Below are positions 16,021-26,666 of a stretch of DNA of 64,000 nucleotides, in pieces. The DNA lies in contig NZ_JBBEYB010000009.1 in the NCBI RefSeq assembly GCF_037482285.1, positions 62,001-126,000 of the forward strand, written 5' to 3'. The notes beneath the pieces are model-generated. The model saw nothing but the letters and a program-made list of their open reading frames with translations, made no database searches and was not told the DNA's origin. The translations under genes and the position numbers were made by a program. Position 1 is the stretch's first letter. Each line of letters opens with the position of its first letter. The DNA is from Aquabacterium sp029268225. GTDB lineage: Bacteria > Pseudomonadota > Gammaproteobacteria > Burkholderiales > Burkholderiaceae_C.

Positions 16021-18864
16021 TCAACCCAGGCGGTTGAACTGCTGTTGCACACGCTCCAGCGTGGCGCCGAAGTCGGCCAGGCGCTGCTTTTCTTGTTCGA
16101 CCACGGCGGCGGGGGCGCGGGCCACAAAGCTCTCGTTGCCCAGCTTGGCTTGTGCTTTGGCGATCTCGCCTTCCAGGCGTTTGATCTCCTTGGTCAGGCG
16201 CTCCTTTTCGGCGGCCACGTCGATTTCGACGTGCAGTGCCAAGCGGGCGTCGCCTTGCACGGCGACGGGTGCCAGGGCAGTGGCTTCGGCAAAAGCAAGC
16301 TCGTCCAGCAACTTGACTTCGCTGAGCTTGCCTAGCGCCTTGAGCACCGGCGCGGCCTGAGCGATGAACTCGGCATCACCGGTGACCAGTAGCGGCATGC
16401 GCTCAGCGGGCGAGAGGTTCATCTCGCTGCGCAGGTTGCGGGTGGTGCCGACGATGGCCTTGAGCTTGGCCATCCAGGCGTCCGATTCCCCGCAGATCTT
16501 GCTGAGCTCCGCTTGAGGGTAGGGCGCCACCACGATGGTGTCGTCCGAATCTGCGGCCTTGCGACCGGCCACCGGAGCCACGACCTGCCAGAGCTCTTCG
16601 GTGATGAAAGGGGTGATGGGGTGCAGCAGGCGCAGCACGGTTTCCAGTACACGGATCAGGGTGCGGCGGGTGGCGCGTGCCTGGGCTTCGTTGCCGCTGT
16701 CCTTGGCCGCATTGAGCTGAGCCTTGGCTATTTCGATGTACCAGTCGCAGTACTCGTCCCACACGAACTGGTAGATGGCGTTGGCGACGTTGTCCAGGCG
16801 GAACTCGGTGAAGCCTTGTTCGACGGCGGCCTCCACACGTTGCAGCTCGGACACGATCCAGCGGTCAGCGGGGCTGAAGTCAAGGTAACCGTTGGCGGCG
16901 CACTGGCCGGGCACGTGCGAATCCAGGCCGCAGTCCTGGCCTTCGGTGTTCATCAGCACAAACTTGGTGGCATTCCACAGCTTGTTGCAGAAGTTGCGGT
17001 AGCCCTCGCAGCGCTTGCTGTCGAAGTTGATGCTGCGGCCCAGGCTGGCGAGTGCGGCGAAGGTGAAGCGCAGCGCGTCGGCACCGTAGCCGGGGATGCC
17101 GTCCGGGAACTCCTTCTCGGTGTTTTTGCGAACCTTGGGAGCTGTTTCGGGCTTGCGCAGGCCAGTGGTGCGCTTCTCCAGCAGCGGCGCCAGTTCAATG
17201 CCGTCGATCAGGTCGACAGGGTCGAGCACGTTGCCTTCGGACTTGGACATCTTCTGGCCTTGGGCGTCGCGAACCAAGCCGTGAATGTAGACGTGCTTGA
17301 ATGGCACCTTGCCGGTGAAGTGCTTGGTCATCATGATCATCCGGGCCACCCAGAAGAAGATGATGTCGTAGCCGGTGACGAGCACGGACGAGGGCAGGAA
17401 CAGGTCCATTTCCTTGGTCTGCTCAGGCCAGCCCAGGGTGGAGAAGGGCACCAGCGCGGACGAGTACCAGGTGTCGAGCACGTCTTCGTCGCGGGTCAGC
17501 TCGCCCTCGTAGCCGGCGGCCTTGGCGCGGGTGCGTGCTTCGTCTTCGTTGCGGGCGACGAAGATTTCACCGTTGCTGCCGTACCAGGCGGGGATCTGAT
17601 GGCCCCACCACAGTTGGCGCGAGATGCACCAGTCTTGGATGTTCTTCATCCACTGGTTGTAGGTGTTGACCCAGTTTTCGGGCACGAACTTCACGTCGCC
17701 CGATTCCACGGCTTCGATCGCTTGCTCGGCGATGGACTTGCCTTGTGCGCCGGGCTTGGTCATGGCGACGAACCATTGGTCGGTCAGCATGGGCTCGATG
17801 ATCTGGCCGGTGCGGGCGCAGCGGGGTACCATCAACTTGTGCTTCTTGATCTCGACCAGCAGGCCTTCGGCTTCGAGTTGAGCGACCAGGGCCTTGCGGG
17901 CCACGAAGCGGTCCAGGCCACGGTAGGCCTCGGGGATCTCGGGCAGGTGCGACACCACCTGCGCGTCGAGCGTGAAGATGGTGATCATCGGCAGGCTGTG
18001 ACGCTGGCCGACCTGGTAGTCGTTCGTGTCATGGGCCGGGGTGACCTTGACGACGCCGGTGCCGAAATCTTTGTCGACGTGTTCGTCGGCGATCACGGGC
18101 ACGAGGCGGCCGGTGATGGGCAGCTTGACCAGTTTGCCGATCAGATGCTGATAGCGCTCGTCTTCGGGATGAACCATGACGGCGGTGTCGCCCAGCATGG
18201 TCTCGGGACGGGTGGTGGCCACGACCAGGGTCTCATCGCTGCCATCGATCGGATAGCGGATGTGCCACATCGAGCCGTCTTCTTCCTCGCTTTCGACTTC
18301 GAGGTCGGAGACGGCGGACTTCAGGATCGGGTCCCAGCTGACCAAGCGCTTGCCACGGTAGATCAGGCCTTCTTCGTAGAGCTTGACGAAGGTCTCGGAC
18401 ACCACCTTGGACAGCTTGTCGTCCATGGTGAAGTACTCGTGTTCCCACGAGACCGAGTCGCCCATGCGGCGCATCTGTTGGGTGATGGTTGAGCCGGATT
18501 GCTCCTTCCACTCCCAGATCTTGGCGACGAAGTTCTTGCGGCCCAGGTCGTGGCGGTTTTGGCCCTTCTCCTGCAGCTGGCGCTCCACCACGATCTGCGT
18601 GGCGATGCCGGCGTGGTCGGTGCCTGGGATCCACAGGGTGTTGTGGCCCTTCATGCGGTGGTAACGCGTCAACGAGTCCATGATGGTCTGGTTGAAGGCG
18701 TGGCCCATGTGCAGCGTGCCGGTCACGTTGGGGGGCGGCAGCTGGATGCAAAAGGACGGCTTGGACTCGTCGAGCGTGGGCTTGTACAGGCCACGTTGTT
18801 CCCACTGGGGACCGTATTTGGCTTCAATGGGAGCGGGATCGAAAGATTTGGCGAGTTCGGTCAT
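16021..18864 (-). CDS. valS: Valyl-tRNA synthetase
   Basis: Class Ia aminoacyl-tRNA synthetase of 947 residues that charges tRNA-Val. The HIGH motif is HMGH at residues 52-55 and the KMSKS loop is at 538-542 (GQKMSKSEGNVLDP). Between them lies the CP1 editing domain with VATTRPETMLGDTAV, which removes mischarged threonine. The C-terminal region ends in the Val-specific coiled-coil arm (AAEKERLTKEIKRLEGEIAK). The length is normal. It probably forms an operon with galU downstream. Confidence 0.98.
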   Translation of the reverse strand: MTELAKSFDPAPIEAKYGPQWEQRGLYKPTLDESKPSFCIQLPPPNVTGTLHMGHAFNQTIMDSLTRYHRMKGHNTLWIPGTDHAGIATQIVVERQLQEKGQNRHDLGRKNFVAKIWEWKEQSGSTITQQMRRMGDSVSWEHEYFTMDDKLSKVVSETFVKLYEEGLIYRGKRLVSWDPILKSAVSDLEVESEEEDGSMWHIRYPIDGSDETLVVATTRPETMLGDTAVMVHPEDERYQHLIGKLVKLPITGRLVPVIADEHVDKDFGTGVVKVTPAHDTNDYQVGQRHSLPMITIFTLDAQVVSHLPEIPEAYRGLDRFVARKALVAQLEAEGLLVEIKKHKLMVPRCARTGQIIEPMLTDQWFVAMTKPGAQGKSIAEQAIEAVESGDVKFVPENWVNTYNQWMKNIQDWCISRQLWWGHQIPAWYGSNGEIFVARNEDEARTRAKAAGYEGELTRDEDVLDTWYSSALVPFSTLGWPEQTKEMDLFLPSSVLVTGYDIIFFWVARMIMMTKHFTGKVPFKHVYIHGLVRDAQGQKMSKSEGNVLDPVDLIDGIELAPLLEKRTTGLRKPETAPKVRKNTEKEFPDGIPGYGADALRFTFAALASLGRSINFDSKRCEGYRNFCNKLWNATKFVLMNTEGQDCGLDSHVPGQCAANGYLDFSPADRWIVSELQRVEAAVEQGFTEFRLDNVANAIYQFVWDEYCDWYIEIAKAQLNAAKDSGNEAQARATRRTLIRVLETVLRLLHPITPFITEELWQVVAPVAGRKAADSDDTIVVAPYPQAELSKICGESDAWMAKLKAIVGTTRNLRSEMNLSPAERMPLLVTGDAEFIAQAAPVLKALGKLSEVKLLDELAFAEATALAPVAVQGDARLALHVEIDVAAEKERLTKEIKRLEGEIAKAQAKLGNESFVARAPAAVVEQEKQRLADFGATLERVQQQFNRLG

Positions 18865-18972
18865 GGTGTGGGTCGGCAGGGCGCACCGGTGTGGCGCAGC
18901 AGTCTCAGCAGCAACGTGTCATTTTAGGTGCAGGCGTGGGTGTTGCCGCGCCGCTGCGTCACCTCTTGTTTC

Positions 18973-18986
18973 ATGATCTGGATCAG
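18973..18986 (+). promoter_or_regulatory. FNR/ANR-like binding site
   Basis: ATGATCTGGATCAG contains TGAT-CTGG-ATCA, a perfect 12-base core match to the FNR/ANR consensus TTGAT-N4-ATCAA with only the outer bases different. It lies about 120 bases upstream of the universal stress gene. Its left half also takes part in a wider inverted repeat TGATCTG...CAGATCA (18974-18980 and 19001-19007). If it activates from the usual -41.5 position, transcription would start near 19021. This suggests induction of the following genes under oxygen limitation. The rest of the valS-usp gap shows nothing clear. Confidence 0.5.
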
Positions 18987-19108
18987 GTTTCTGGACATTT
19001 CAGATCATGGTGTCATCATGTGGACTTGGCGCGAGCGGGTGATGGTCATAGGATGGGCATGAAGCCAGTCCACGATTGAGTGGCTGGCATGAGGTCACGG
19101 AGGTGCGC

Positions 19109-19555
19109 ATGTACGAACATTTGTTGGTGCCGGTGGATGGCAGCGAGTTGTGCGACAAAGCGATTGAGCACAGCATTGGGCTGGCCAAGATGCTGGGGGC
19201 GTCGATCACGGGCTTCACGGCGGAGCCTCCGTTGCCCGTGCTGGTCGTCGAACAGGCTGCCGTGGCTTATGACGTGGAGACCTTTCAGGAGCATGAGAAG
19301 CGCTGTGAGGCGCATGCCCGCGAGATCTTGCTGGCCTTTGCCGAGAAGGCACGCCAGGCGGGTGTGGCTTTCGATGGTCAGTTCGTCATCACGGACAACG
19401 TGCAGCAGGCGATTGCCGACATGGCTGCGCAGCGGGGCTGTGATCTGATCGTGATGGCGTCACATGGACGCCACGGCTTGGATGCGCTGATCCATGGTTC
19501 GTTGACCAAGAGCGTGCTGGCGCACACCCAGGTGCCGCTGCTGGTGCTGCATTGA
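19109..19555 (+). CDS. Universal stress protein, UspA family
   Basis: A 148-residue single-domain Usp protein. It starts MYEHLLVPVDGSELC, the strand-1 and nucleotide-binding Asp typical of the fold, and ends with the ATP-type signature IVMASHGRHGLDALIHGSLTKSVLAHTQVPLLVLH (G-x2-G-x9-G-[ST]). It may therefore bind ATP. A GGAGGTG ribosome site precedes the start at 19109. It is first in a run of stress and membrane genes behind an FNR-like box. The substrate or partner is unknown. Confidence 0.92.
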   Translation: MYEHLLVPVDGSELCDKAIEHSIGLAKMLGASITGFTAEPPLPVLVVEQAAVAYDVETFQEHEKRCEAHAREILLAFAEKARQAGVAFDGQFVITDNVQQAIADMAAQRGCDLIVMASHGRHGLDALIHGSLTKSVLAHTQVPLLVLH

Positions 19556-19583
19556 TTTCTTTCCAACCCACAAGGAGTTGACC

Positions 19584-19895
19584 ATGAGCGAACTGACCTC
19601 GATCCAGAAAGAGAAGCTGATGAGCGATCTGAAGCTGGTGATGGCCGATGCCGAGGCCCTGCTGGCTGCAACGGCGAATGACGCCAGCGGTGGCATTGCC
19701 GAACTGCGCACGCGTGTGCAGGCGACGCTGTCTCAGGCCAAGGATGGTCTGATCGATGCTCAGGCTGCTGTCGTCGACAAGGCCAAGGCCGCGGCGAAAG
19801 CCACCGACGGGTATGTGCACGACAACCCCTGGAAGTCGGTGAGCATTGCCGCCGGTGTGGGATTGTTGGTCGGCATCCTGATCGGGCGTCGTTGA
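19584..19895 (+). CDS. DUF883 family protein (ElaB/YqjD-like)
   Basis: A 103-residue protein of the YqjD/ElaB/DUF883 family. A long amphipathic helix (residues 1-75, with the GGIAELRTRVQATLSQAKDG region) is followed by the conserved DGYVHDNPWKSVSIAAGVGLLVGILIGRR tail-anchor helix. E. coli YqjD is a C-tail-anchored inner-membrane protein that binds ribosomes in stationary phase. It follows usp by 28 bases and precedes yqjE- and yqjK-like genes, the same order as in E. coli yqjDEK. A good ribosome site AAGGAG precedes the start. Confidence 0.9.
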   Translation: MSELTSIQKEKLMSDLKLVMADAEALLAATANDASGGIAELRTRVQATLSQAKDGLIDAQAAVVDKAKAAAKATDGYVHDNPWKSVSIAAGVGLLVGILIGRR

Positions 19896-19916
19896 TTTCA
19901 CGGTGTTGAGCCCAGC

Positions 19917-20357
19917 ATGACCGATTCGTCCAACGGGACTTCATCGCAAGGGCGAGGGCTGGGCGCTTCGCTGCAAGGTTTGATGGCCACGTTGTTGGCC
20001 ATCTTGCACACGCGGCTGGAGTTGCTCGCCACCGAAATCGAGGAAGAGAAGCGGCGCGTTCTCGCCACGGTGGCTTGGGGCGCGGTGGCTGTCTTGGTCG
20101 GTTGCTTTACTTTGGCTTTCGCCGCGGTGTTCATCACCGTGCTGTTTTGGGACAGCCACCGGCTCTGGGTGCTGGGCATGATGACCTTGGCCTTTGGCGC
20201 GATCAGCGCTTGGGCGATGCACCGGGTCAAGACGCTGATGCGGGAGTCGGGCGCGATGTTGTCCGCCACGCTGTCGGAGTTGGATGCAGATCGGCGGGCA
20301 TTGATGCCGACGCCTGCGGTTGATGCCGCTCCTTCTAGCGCGAAGGAGTCGTCGTGA
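19917..20357 (+). CDS. YqjE-like membrane protein (phage holin superfamily)
   Basis: A 146-residue protein with an N-terminal amphipathic stretch (LLAILHTRLELLATEIEEEKRR) and two membrane helices around residues 45-70 and 80-100. This is the YqjE/Phage_holin_3_6 family pattern. Despite the family name there is no phage context: its neighbours are the DUF883 and YqjK genes, the conserved stress-linked trio. The C-terminal 40 residues are cytoplasmic and variable. The molecular function is unknown. Its TGA overlaps the GTG of the next gene. Confidence 0.85.
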   Translation: MTDSSNGTSSQGRGLGASLQGLMATLLAILHTRLELLATEIEEEKRRVLATVAWGAVAVLVGCFTLAFAAVFITVLFWDSHRLWVLGMMTLAFGAISAWAMHRVKTLMRESGAMLSATLSELDADRRALMPTPAVDAAPSSAKESS

Positions 20358-20683
20358 GCCGGTCATCACATGACGATCTGCGCTTGCGCAAGCTGATGTT
20401 GCAGCAGCGCAGCGCGGTGCAGCGGCAGATCCTGGGGATTCAGTCGCGGCAGTTGCTGGCCCCGGTCGTGCAAACGGTGGGGCGTGTGAAGGCCGGCGGG
20501 CAATGGGTGCGGGAGCATCCTGCCTTGGTGGCGGGTTTGGCGGCGGTGCTGGTGGCGTGGCGACCGAAGGCCGTGTTGGGCTTGGCGGCTCGCTCGCTGG
20601 GGCTGTGGTCGACCGTGCGGCGGGTGTTGCCCGTGGCCGTCCGTTTATGGGCCCAGTGGCAGCAACGTTCGAGCCAGCGCTGA
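20354..20683 (+). CDS. YqjK-like protein
   Basis: A 109-residue basic protein. An N-terminal helix rich in Arg and Gln (LRLRKLMLQQRSAVQRQIL) is followed by a weakly hydrophobic segment (HPALVAGLAAVLVAWRPKAVLGLA) and a second amphipathic part. It matches the YqjK family only by size, composition and position after DUF883 and yqjE. The GTG start overlaps the preceding stop, implying translational coupling. No function is known. Confidence 0.7.
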   Translation: MSRSSHDDLRLRKLMLQQRSAVQRQILGIQSRQLLAPVVQTVGRVKAGGQWVREHPALVAGLAAVLVAWRPKAVLGLAARSLGLWSTVRRVLPVAVRLWAQWQQRSSQR

Positions 20684-20743
20684 GATACAGCCGATGCTGA
20701 CCGGCGCGTCGGCTCAAGGTATTCGCAAGAAGGAGTGCGTGCG

Positions 20744-22108
20744 ATGCACATGACGTTCTATGGCGCGACCAACACGGTCACGGGTTCCCGGACGCTGGTG
20801 GAGGTGGCTGGCAAGCGCTTGCTGGTGGATTGCGGACTGTTCCAGGGCTTCAAGGCACTACGTGAGCGCAATTGGGACGAGTTGCCGTTTGATCCTCGCA
20901 GTCTGGACGCGGTGTTGCTGACCCACGCACACATTGACCACAGCGGTGCTTTGCCCTTGCTGATGCGCAACGGTTTCAAGGGACCGGTCTGGACGACGTC
21001 GGCGTCGGCGGATTTGTGCGAAATCCTCTTGATGGACACGGCCCATTTGCAGGAGGAAGAGGCGCGTTATCGCAATCGACACAAGGCCACGCGCCATGAG
21101 CCGGCCGAGCCCTTGTACACGGTGCGCGATGCGCAACTGTGCCTGTCGCATCTGAAGCGGGTACCGCAAGGCGGGGTCATTGAATTGGGCGACGATGTGC
21201 GGGTGAGGTTCACGCGGGCGGGGCACATCCTGGGCGCGTCCAGTGTCCACATCGAGCATCGCGGCAAGTCGGTTCTTTTCTCGGGGGACTTGGGGCGTGA
21301 TGACGACCTGGTCATGTACCCCCCGGATACCGGTCAGCAAGCGGATTGGGTGGTGGTGGAGTCCACCTACGGCGACCGCTTGCACCCGGCCACCGATGCG
21401 ATCGACAAGTTGGGCGACATCATTCGTCGCACGGCGGCCCGGGGCGGGGTCGTGCTGATTCCAGCTTTTGCGGTGGGGCGCTCTCAGGGCCTGATGTATG
21501 CGCTGTATCGACTCAAGCAGGCGCGTGCGATTCCGGATCTGCCCATCGTGCTCGACAGCCCGATGGCGATTTCGGCCACCGAGGTGTACGACCGCCATCA
21601 CGAGGAGCATCGCCTCACGCCCGAGGAGGTCCAAGGCATCCGTGACATGACGCGTTTTGTGCGCACGGTGGACGAGTCCAAGGCCCTGTTGAGGCAGCGC
21701 TACCCGATGGTCATCATCGCTGGCAGTGGCATGGTCACGGGTGGTCGCATCTTGCATCACCTGGCTTACTACGGTCAGCACTCGCGCAACACGGTGGTGT
21801 TGAGTGGGTTCCAGGCAGGTGGTACACGGGGCGCGGCCTTGGCGGCCGGTGCCACCTCGCTCAAGATGTTTGGCGAGTACGTGCCCATCCGTGCGGAGGT
21901 GGCGCAGATCGAGGGCCTGTCGGCGCACGCGGACCAGGCAGATTTGCTCCACTGGTTGGGGGCTCTGGGCAAGAAACCTCAGCAGGTGTTTGTCACGCAC
22001 GGCGAGCCCCAATCGGCGGACACCCTGCGCTTGCAGATCAAGGAAAAGCTGGGCTGGAAAGCACGGGTGCCCGATTACCGTGAAACGTTCAAGCTGGACG
22101 AGACTTGA
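20744..22108 (+). CDS. Beta-CASP metallo-beta-lactamase-fold RNA exonuclease
   Basis: A 454-residue protein of the MBL-fold RNA-specificity-factor group (CPSF73/YsaA-like). The zinc site HAHIDH is at residues 61-66, followed by the downstream metal ligands H (ThAGHILGASS) and D (FSGDLGRDDD). The beta-CASP insert and C-terminal motifs follow (SGMVTGGRILHHL, LSAHADQADLL, FVTHGEP). Such proteins cleave RNA, often as 5'-3' exonucleases or endonucleases. The start at 20744 is preceded by AAGGAG. In many proteobacteria this gene lies with usp genes in oxygen-responsive clusters, as here. Confidence 0.9.
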   Translation: MHMTFYGATNTVTGSRTLVEVAGKRLLVDCGLFQGFKALRERNWDELPFDPRSLDAVLLTHAHIDHSGALPLLMRNGFKGPVWTTSASADLCEILLMDTAHLQEEEARYRNRHKATRHEPAEPLYTVRDAQLCLSHLKRVPQGGVIELGDDVRVRFTRAGHILGASSVHIEHRGKSVLFSGDLGRDDDLVMYPPDTGQQADWVVVESTYGDRLHPATDAIDKLGDIIRRTAARGGVVLIPAFAVGRSQGLMYALYRLKQARAIPDLPIVLDSPMAISATEVYDRHHEEHRLTPEEVQGIRDMTRFVRTVDESKALLRQRYPMVIIAGSGMVTGGRILHHLAYYGQHSRNTVVLSGFQAGGTRGAALAAGATSLKMFGEYVPIRAEVAQIEGLSAHADQADLLHWLGALGKKPQQVFVTHGEPQSADTLRLQIKEKLGWKARVPDYRETFKLDET

Positions 22109-22172
22109 CCTGACGCAAGACCTTGCTGGCGTCAGGCGACTACCTTCGGGTTCCTGTTTGTGATGGAACCCG
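22109..22172 (+). repeat. Two tandem perfect inverted repeats between nuclease and nitronate monooxygenase genes
   Basis: The first hairpin pairs CCTGACGC (22109-22116) with GCGTCAGG (22129-22136). The second pairs CGGGTTCC (22147-22154) with GGAACCCG (22165-22172). Both are perfect 8-bp stems; the second ends three bases before the ATG at 22176. There is no T tract, so they are not standard terminators. The second would hide the ribosome-binding region, which also lacks a clear Shine-Dalgarno sequence. Confidence 0.5.
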
Positions 22173-22175
22173 ACC

Positions 22176-23429
22176 ATGTCTGCCAATCTTGCCGAGCCTC
22201 TCACCCTGACTTCTGCTTACATGGACGAGGCCTTGGCCGCTCAGTTGAGCGACAGTGGGCTGAAGTCCATGACGCTGGGTGGGCGTGAGTTGCTGCCCAT
22301 CGTGCAAGGCGGCATGGGCGTGGGCGTGTCGGCGCACCGCTTGGCGGGCACCGTGGCAGCCATGGGCGGCGTGGGCACCTTGTCGGCGGTCGATGCGCGC
22401 CGGCACCATCCTGATCTGATGGCTCGCACCGAAGGGCTGTCCAGCCGTATTGGTCAAGACGAAGACACCCGTCGTCAGGTTGACGCCGCCAACCGCGAGG
22501 CTGTGGCACGCGAGATCCGTGCAGCGCGCGATGAATCGCAGGGGCGGGGGCTGATTGCCATGAACGTGATGCGTGCCGTCAGCGATTACGCAGGCTATGT
22601 GACCGCCTCGCTGGAAGCTGGTGTCGATGCGGTCGTGGTGGGGGCGGGCCTGCCGCTGGACCTGCCCGACTTGGCGCAAGATCACCCGAATGCGCTTCTG
22701 ATTCCCATTTTGTCGGACGCTCGTGGGGTGCAACTCATCGTCAAAAAATGGGAGCGCAAGAAGCGCTTGCCCGATGCCATCGTGATCGAGCATCCACGTT
22801 TGGCAGGGGGGCATCTGGGCGCGGCCAAGATTGCCGACCTGAACGATCCGCGCTTTGACTTCGAGCGGGTGATTCCCGAGTCGCTGGCCTTTCTGCGTTC
22901 GGCCGGCATCGAGAAAGAGATACCGCTGATTGCGGCGGGTGGCATTCGCTCTCATGCCGACATTCAGCGCGTGCAGTCGCTGGGTGCCGCTGGCGTGCAG
23001 TTGGGGACACCCTTTGCAGTGACCGAAGAGGGCGATGCTCATCCTGAGTTCAAGCGCGTGCTGGCCGAAGCGCGCGACGAGGACATGGTGGAGTTCACCA
23101 GCGTGGCCGGTTTGCCTGCGCGTGCGGTGGCCACGCCCTGGCTCAAGGCCTATCTGAAGATCGAGGACCGCTTGCAGGCCGTGGTGCACGCCAAGAACCG
23201 CTGCACCAAGGCGTTTGACTGCCTGGCGCAGTGTGGCCTGCGCGATGGCCTGGCCGGTTGGGGGCAGTTCTGCATCGACAACCAGCTGGCTGCCGCCCTG
23301 CGTGGTGACCTGAAAAAGGGTTTGTTCTTCCGTGGCGTGGGCGAGTTGCCCTTCGGGTCGCAAATCCGCTCGGTGCGCGAATTGATGGAGCGTCTGCTGA
23401 CCCGTTCGGTGGCTTTGCGCGCGGTCTGA
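22176..23429 (+). CDS. Nitronate monooxygenase family flavoprotein
   Basis: A 417-residue TIM-barrel FMN enzyme of the 2-nitropropane dioxygenase/nitronate monooxygenase family, which oxidises alkyl nitronates to carbonyl compounds and nitrite. Visible signatures are the N-terminal PIVQGGMGVGVSAHRLAGTVA, the central VVGAGLPLDLP, and the C-terminal phosphate-binding IPLIAAGGIRSHADIQRVQSLGAAGVQLGTPF. A Cys-containing extension (AKNRCTKAFDCLAQCGLRD) is longer than in simple family members. Some relatives are instead enoyl reductases or dehydrogenases, so the substrate is uncertain. Confidence 0.85.
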   Translation: MSANLAEPLTLTSAYMDEALAAQLSDSGLKSMTLGGRELLPIVQGGMGVGVSAHRLAGTVAAMGGVGTLSAVDARRHHPDLMARTEGLSSRIGQDEDTRRQVDAANREAVAREIRAARDESQGRGLIAMNVMRAVSDYAGYVTASLEAGVDAVVVGAGLPLDLPDLAQDHPNALLIPILSDARGVQLIVKKWERKKRLPDAIVIEHPRLAGGHLGAAKIADLNDPRFDFERVIPESLAFLRSAGIEKEIPLIAAGGIRSHADIQRVQSLGAAGVQLGTPFAVTEEGDAHPEFKRVLAEARDEDMVEFTSVAGLPARAVATPWLKAYLKIEDRLQAVVHAKNRCTKAFDCLAQCGLRDGLAGWGQFCIDNQLAAALRGDLKKGLFFRGVGELPFGSQIRSVRELMERLLTRSVALRAV

Positions 23430-23475
23430 TCACGACCGGGACACGAGGTAGCGGCCGGGCGCCTAAAATTCCCGG

Positions 23476-25977
<2,502 letters not shown>

Positions 25978-26036
25978 CGGTCAGGGCCTGGTGCTCCGAG
26001 GTGCCCAGGCTGCCCCGCGTCGCGGTCCCCGACGGC

Positions 26037-26666
26037 TTACACCAGACCGTTGCGGATCGCGTACACCGTGAGCTCGGAGTTGTTGGTCAGGCCGAGCTTT
26101 TCCAGCACTCGGGCCCGGTACACGCTCACCGTCTTGGGACTGAGCAACAGCTGTTCGGCGATGTCCGACAGGCGCTTGCCCGAGGCGATCATCACCAAGG
26201 TCTGCAACTCGCGGTCGGACAGCTTTTGGTGTGCGTCTTCCTGTGTGGGCGTGGTCAGGTTGTCCACCAGCATCTGGGCCATCTCGGGCGTCACATACTT
26301 CTTGCCGAGGGCCACAGTGCGTACCGCAGCCACGATCTGGGCCGCGTCGCTGCCCTTGTTCAGATACCCAGATGCCCCTGCCTTCAGCGCCCGCATGGCG
26401 TACTGGTCTTCGGGGTACATCGACACCACCAGCACCTTGAGCGTGCTGCCTTCCTCTTTGAGCACGTGCAACACGTCCAGCCCACTGCGGCCCGGCAGGT
26501 TGATGTCCAGCACCAGCACGTCGCAGGACTTGTCGCGCAGCAAGGCCCGCAACTCGCCATAGTCACCGGCTTCGCCGACCACCTCGATGTCTTCCGAGTC
26601 GGACAGCGTGTCGCGGATCCCGCGGCGGATCAGGGCATGGTCGTCGCAGAGAATGACTTTGATCAT
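26037..26666 (-). CDS. NarL/LuxR-type response regulator
   Basis: A 209-residue two-domain regulator. The receiver has acidic pocket D8-D9 and phosphoacceptor D54 (VLVLDINLPGRSG). The C-terminal LuxR helix-turn-helix is LSDRELQTLVMIASGKRLSDIAEQLLLSPKTVSVYRARVLEKL. It should bind DNA when phosphorylated by the kinase encoded just upstream. The start at 26666 is fixed by the ATGA overlap with that kinase gene. The target genes and signal are unknown. Confidence 0.93.
   Translation of the reverse strand: MIKVILCDDHALIRRGIRDTLSDSEDIEVVGEAGDYGELRALLRDKSCDVLVLDINLPGRSGLDVLHVLKEEGSTLKVLVVSMYPEDQYAMRALKAGASGYLNKGSDAAQIVAAVRTVALGKKYVTPEMAQMLVDNLTTPTQEDAHQKLSDRELQTLVMIASGKRLSDIAEQLLLSPKTVSVYRARVLEKLGLTNNSELTVYAIRNGLV

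Noticed and set aside
16513..18492. Open frame of 659 codons on the plus strand
   Set aside because: It lies fully antisense to valS, whose HMGH and KMSKS motifs are clear. The translation is Gly/Val/His/Asp-rich, as expected of the mirror frame of a high-GC gene.
19917..20357. Phage remnant suggested by a holin-type domain
   Set aside because: The family includes chromosomal YqjE. The neighbours are the DUF883 and YqjK genes, and no other phage gene is present.
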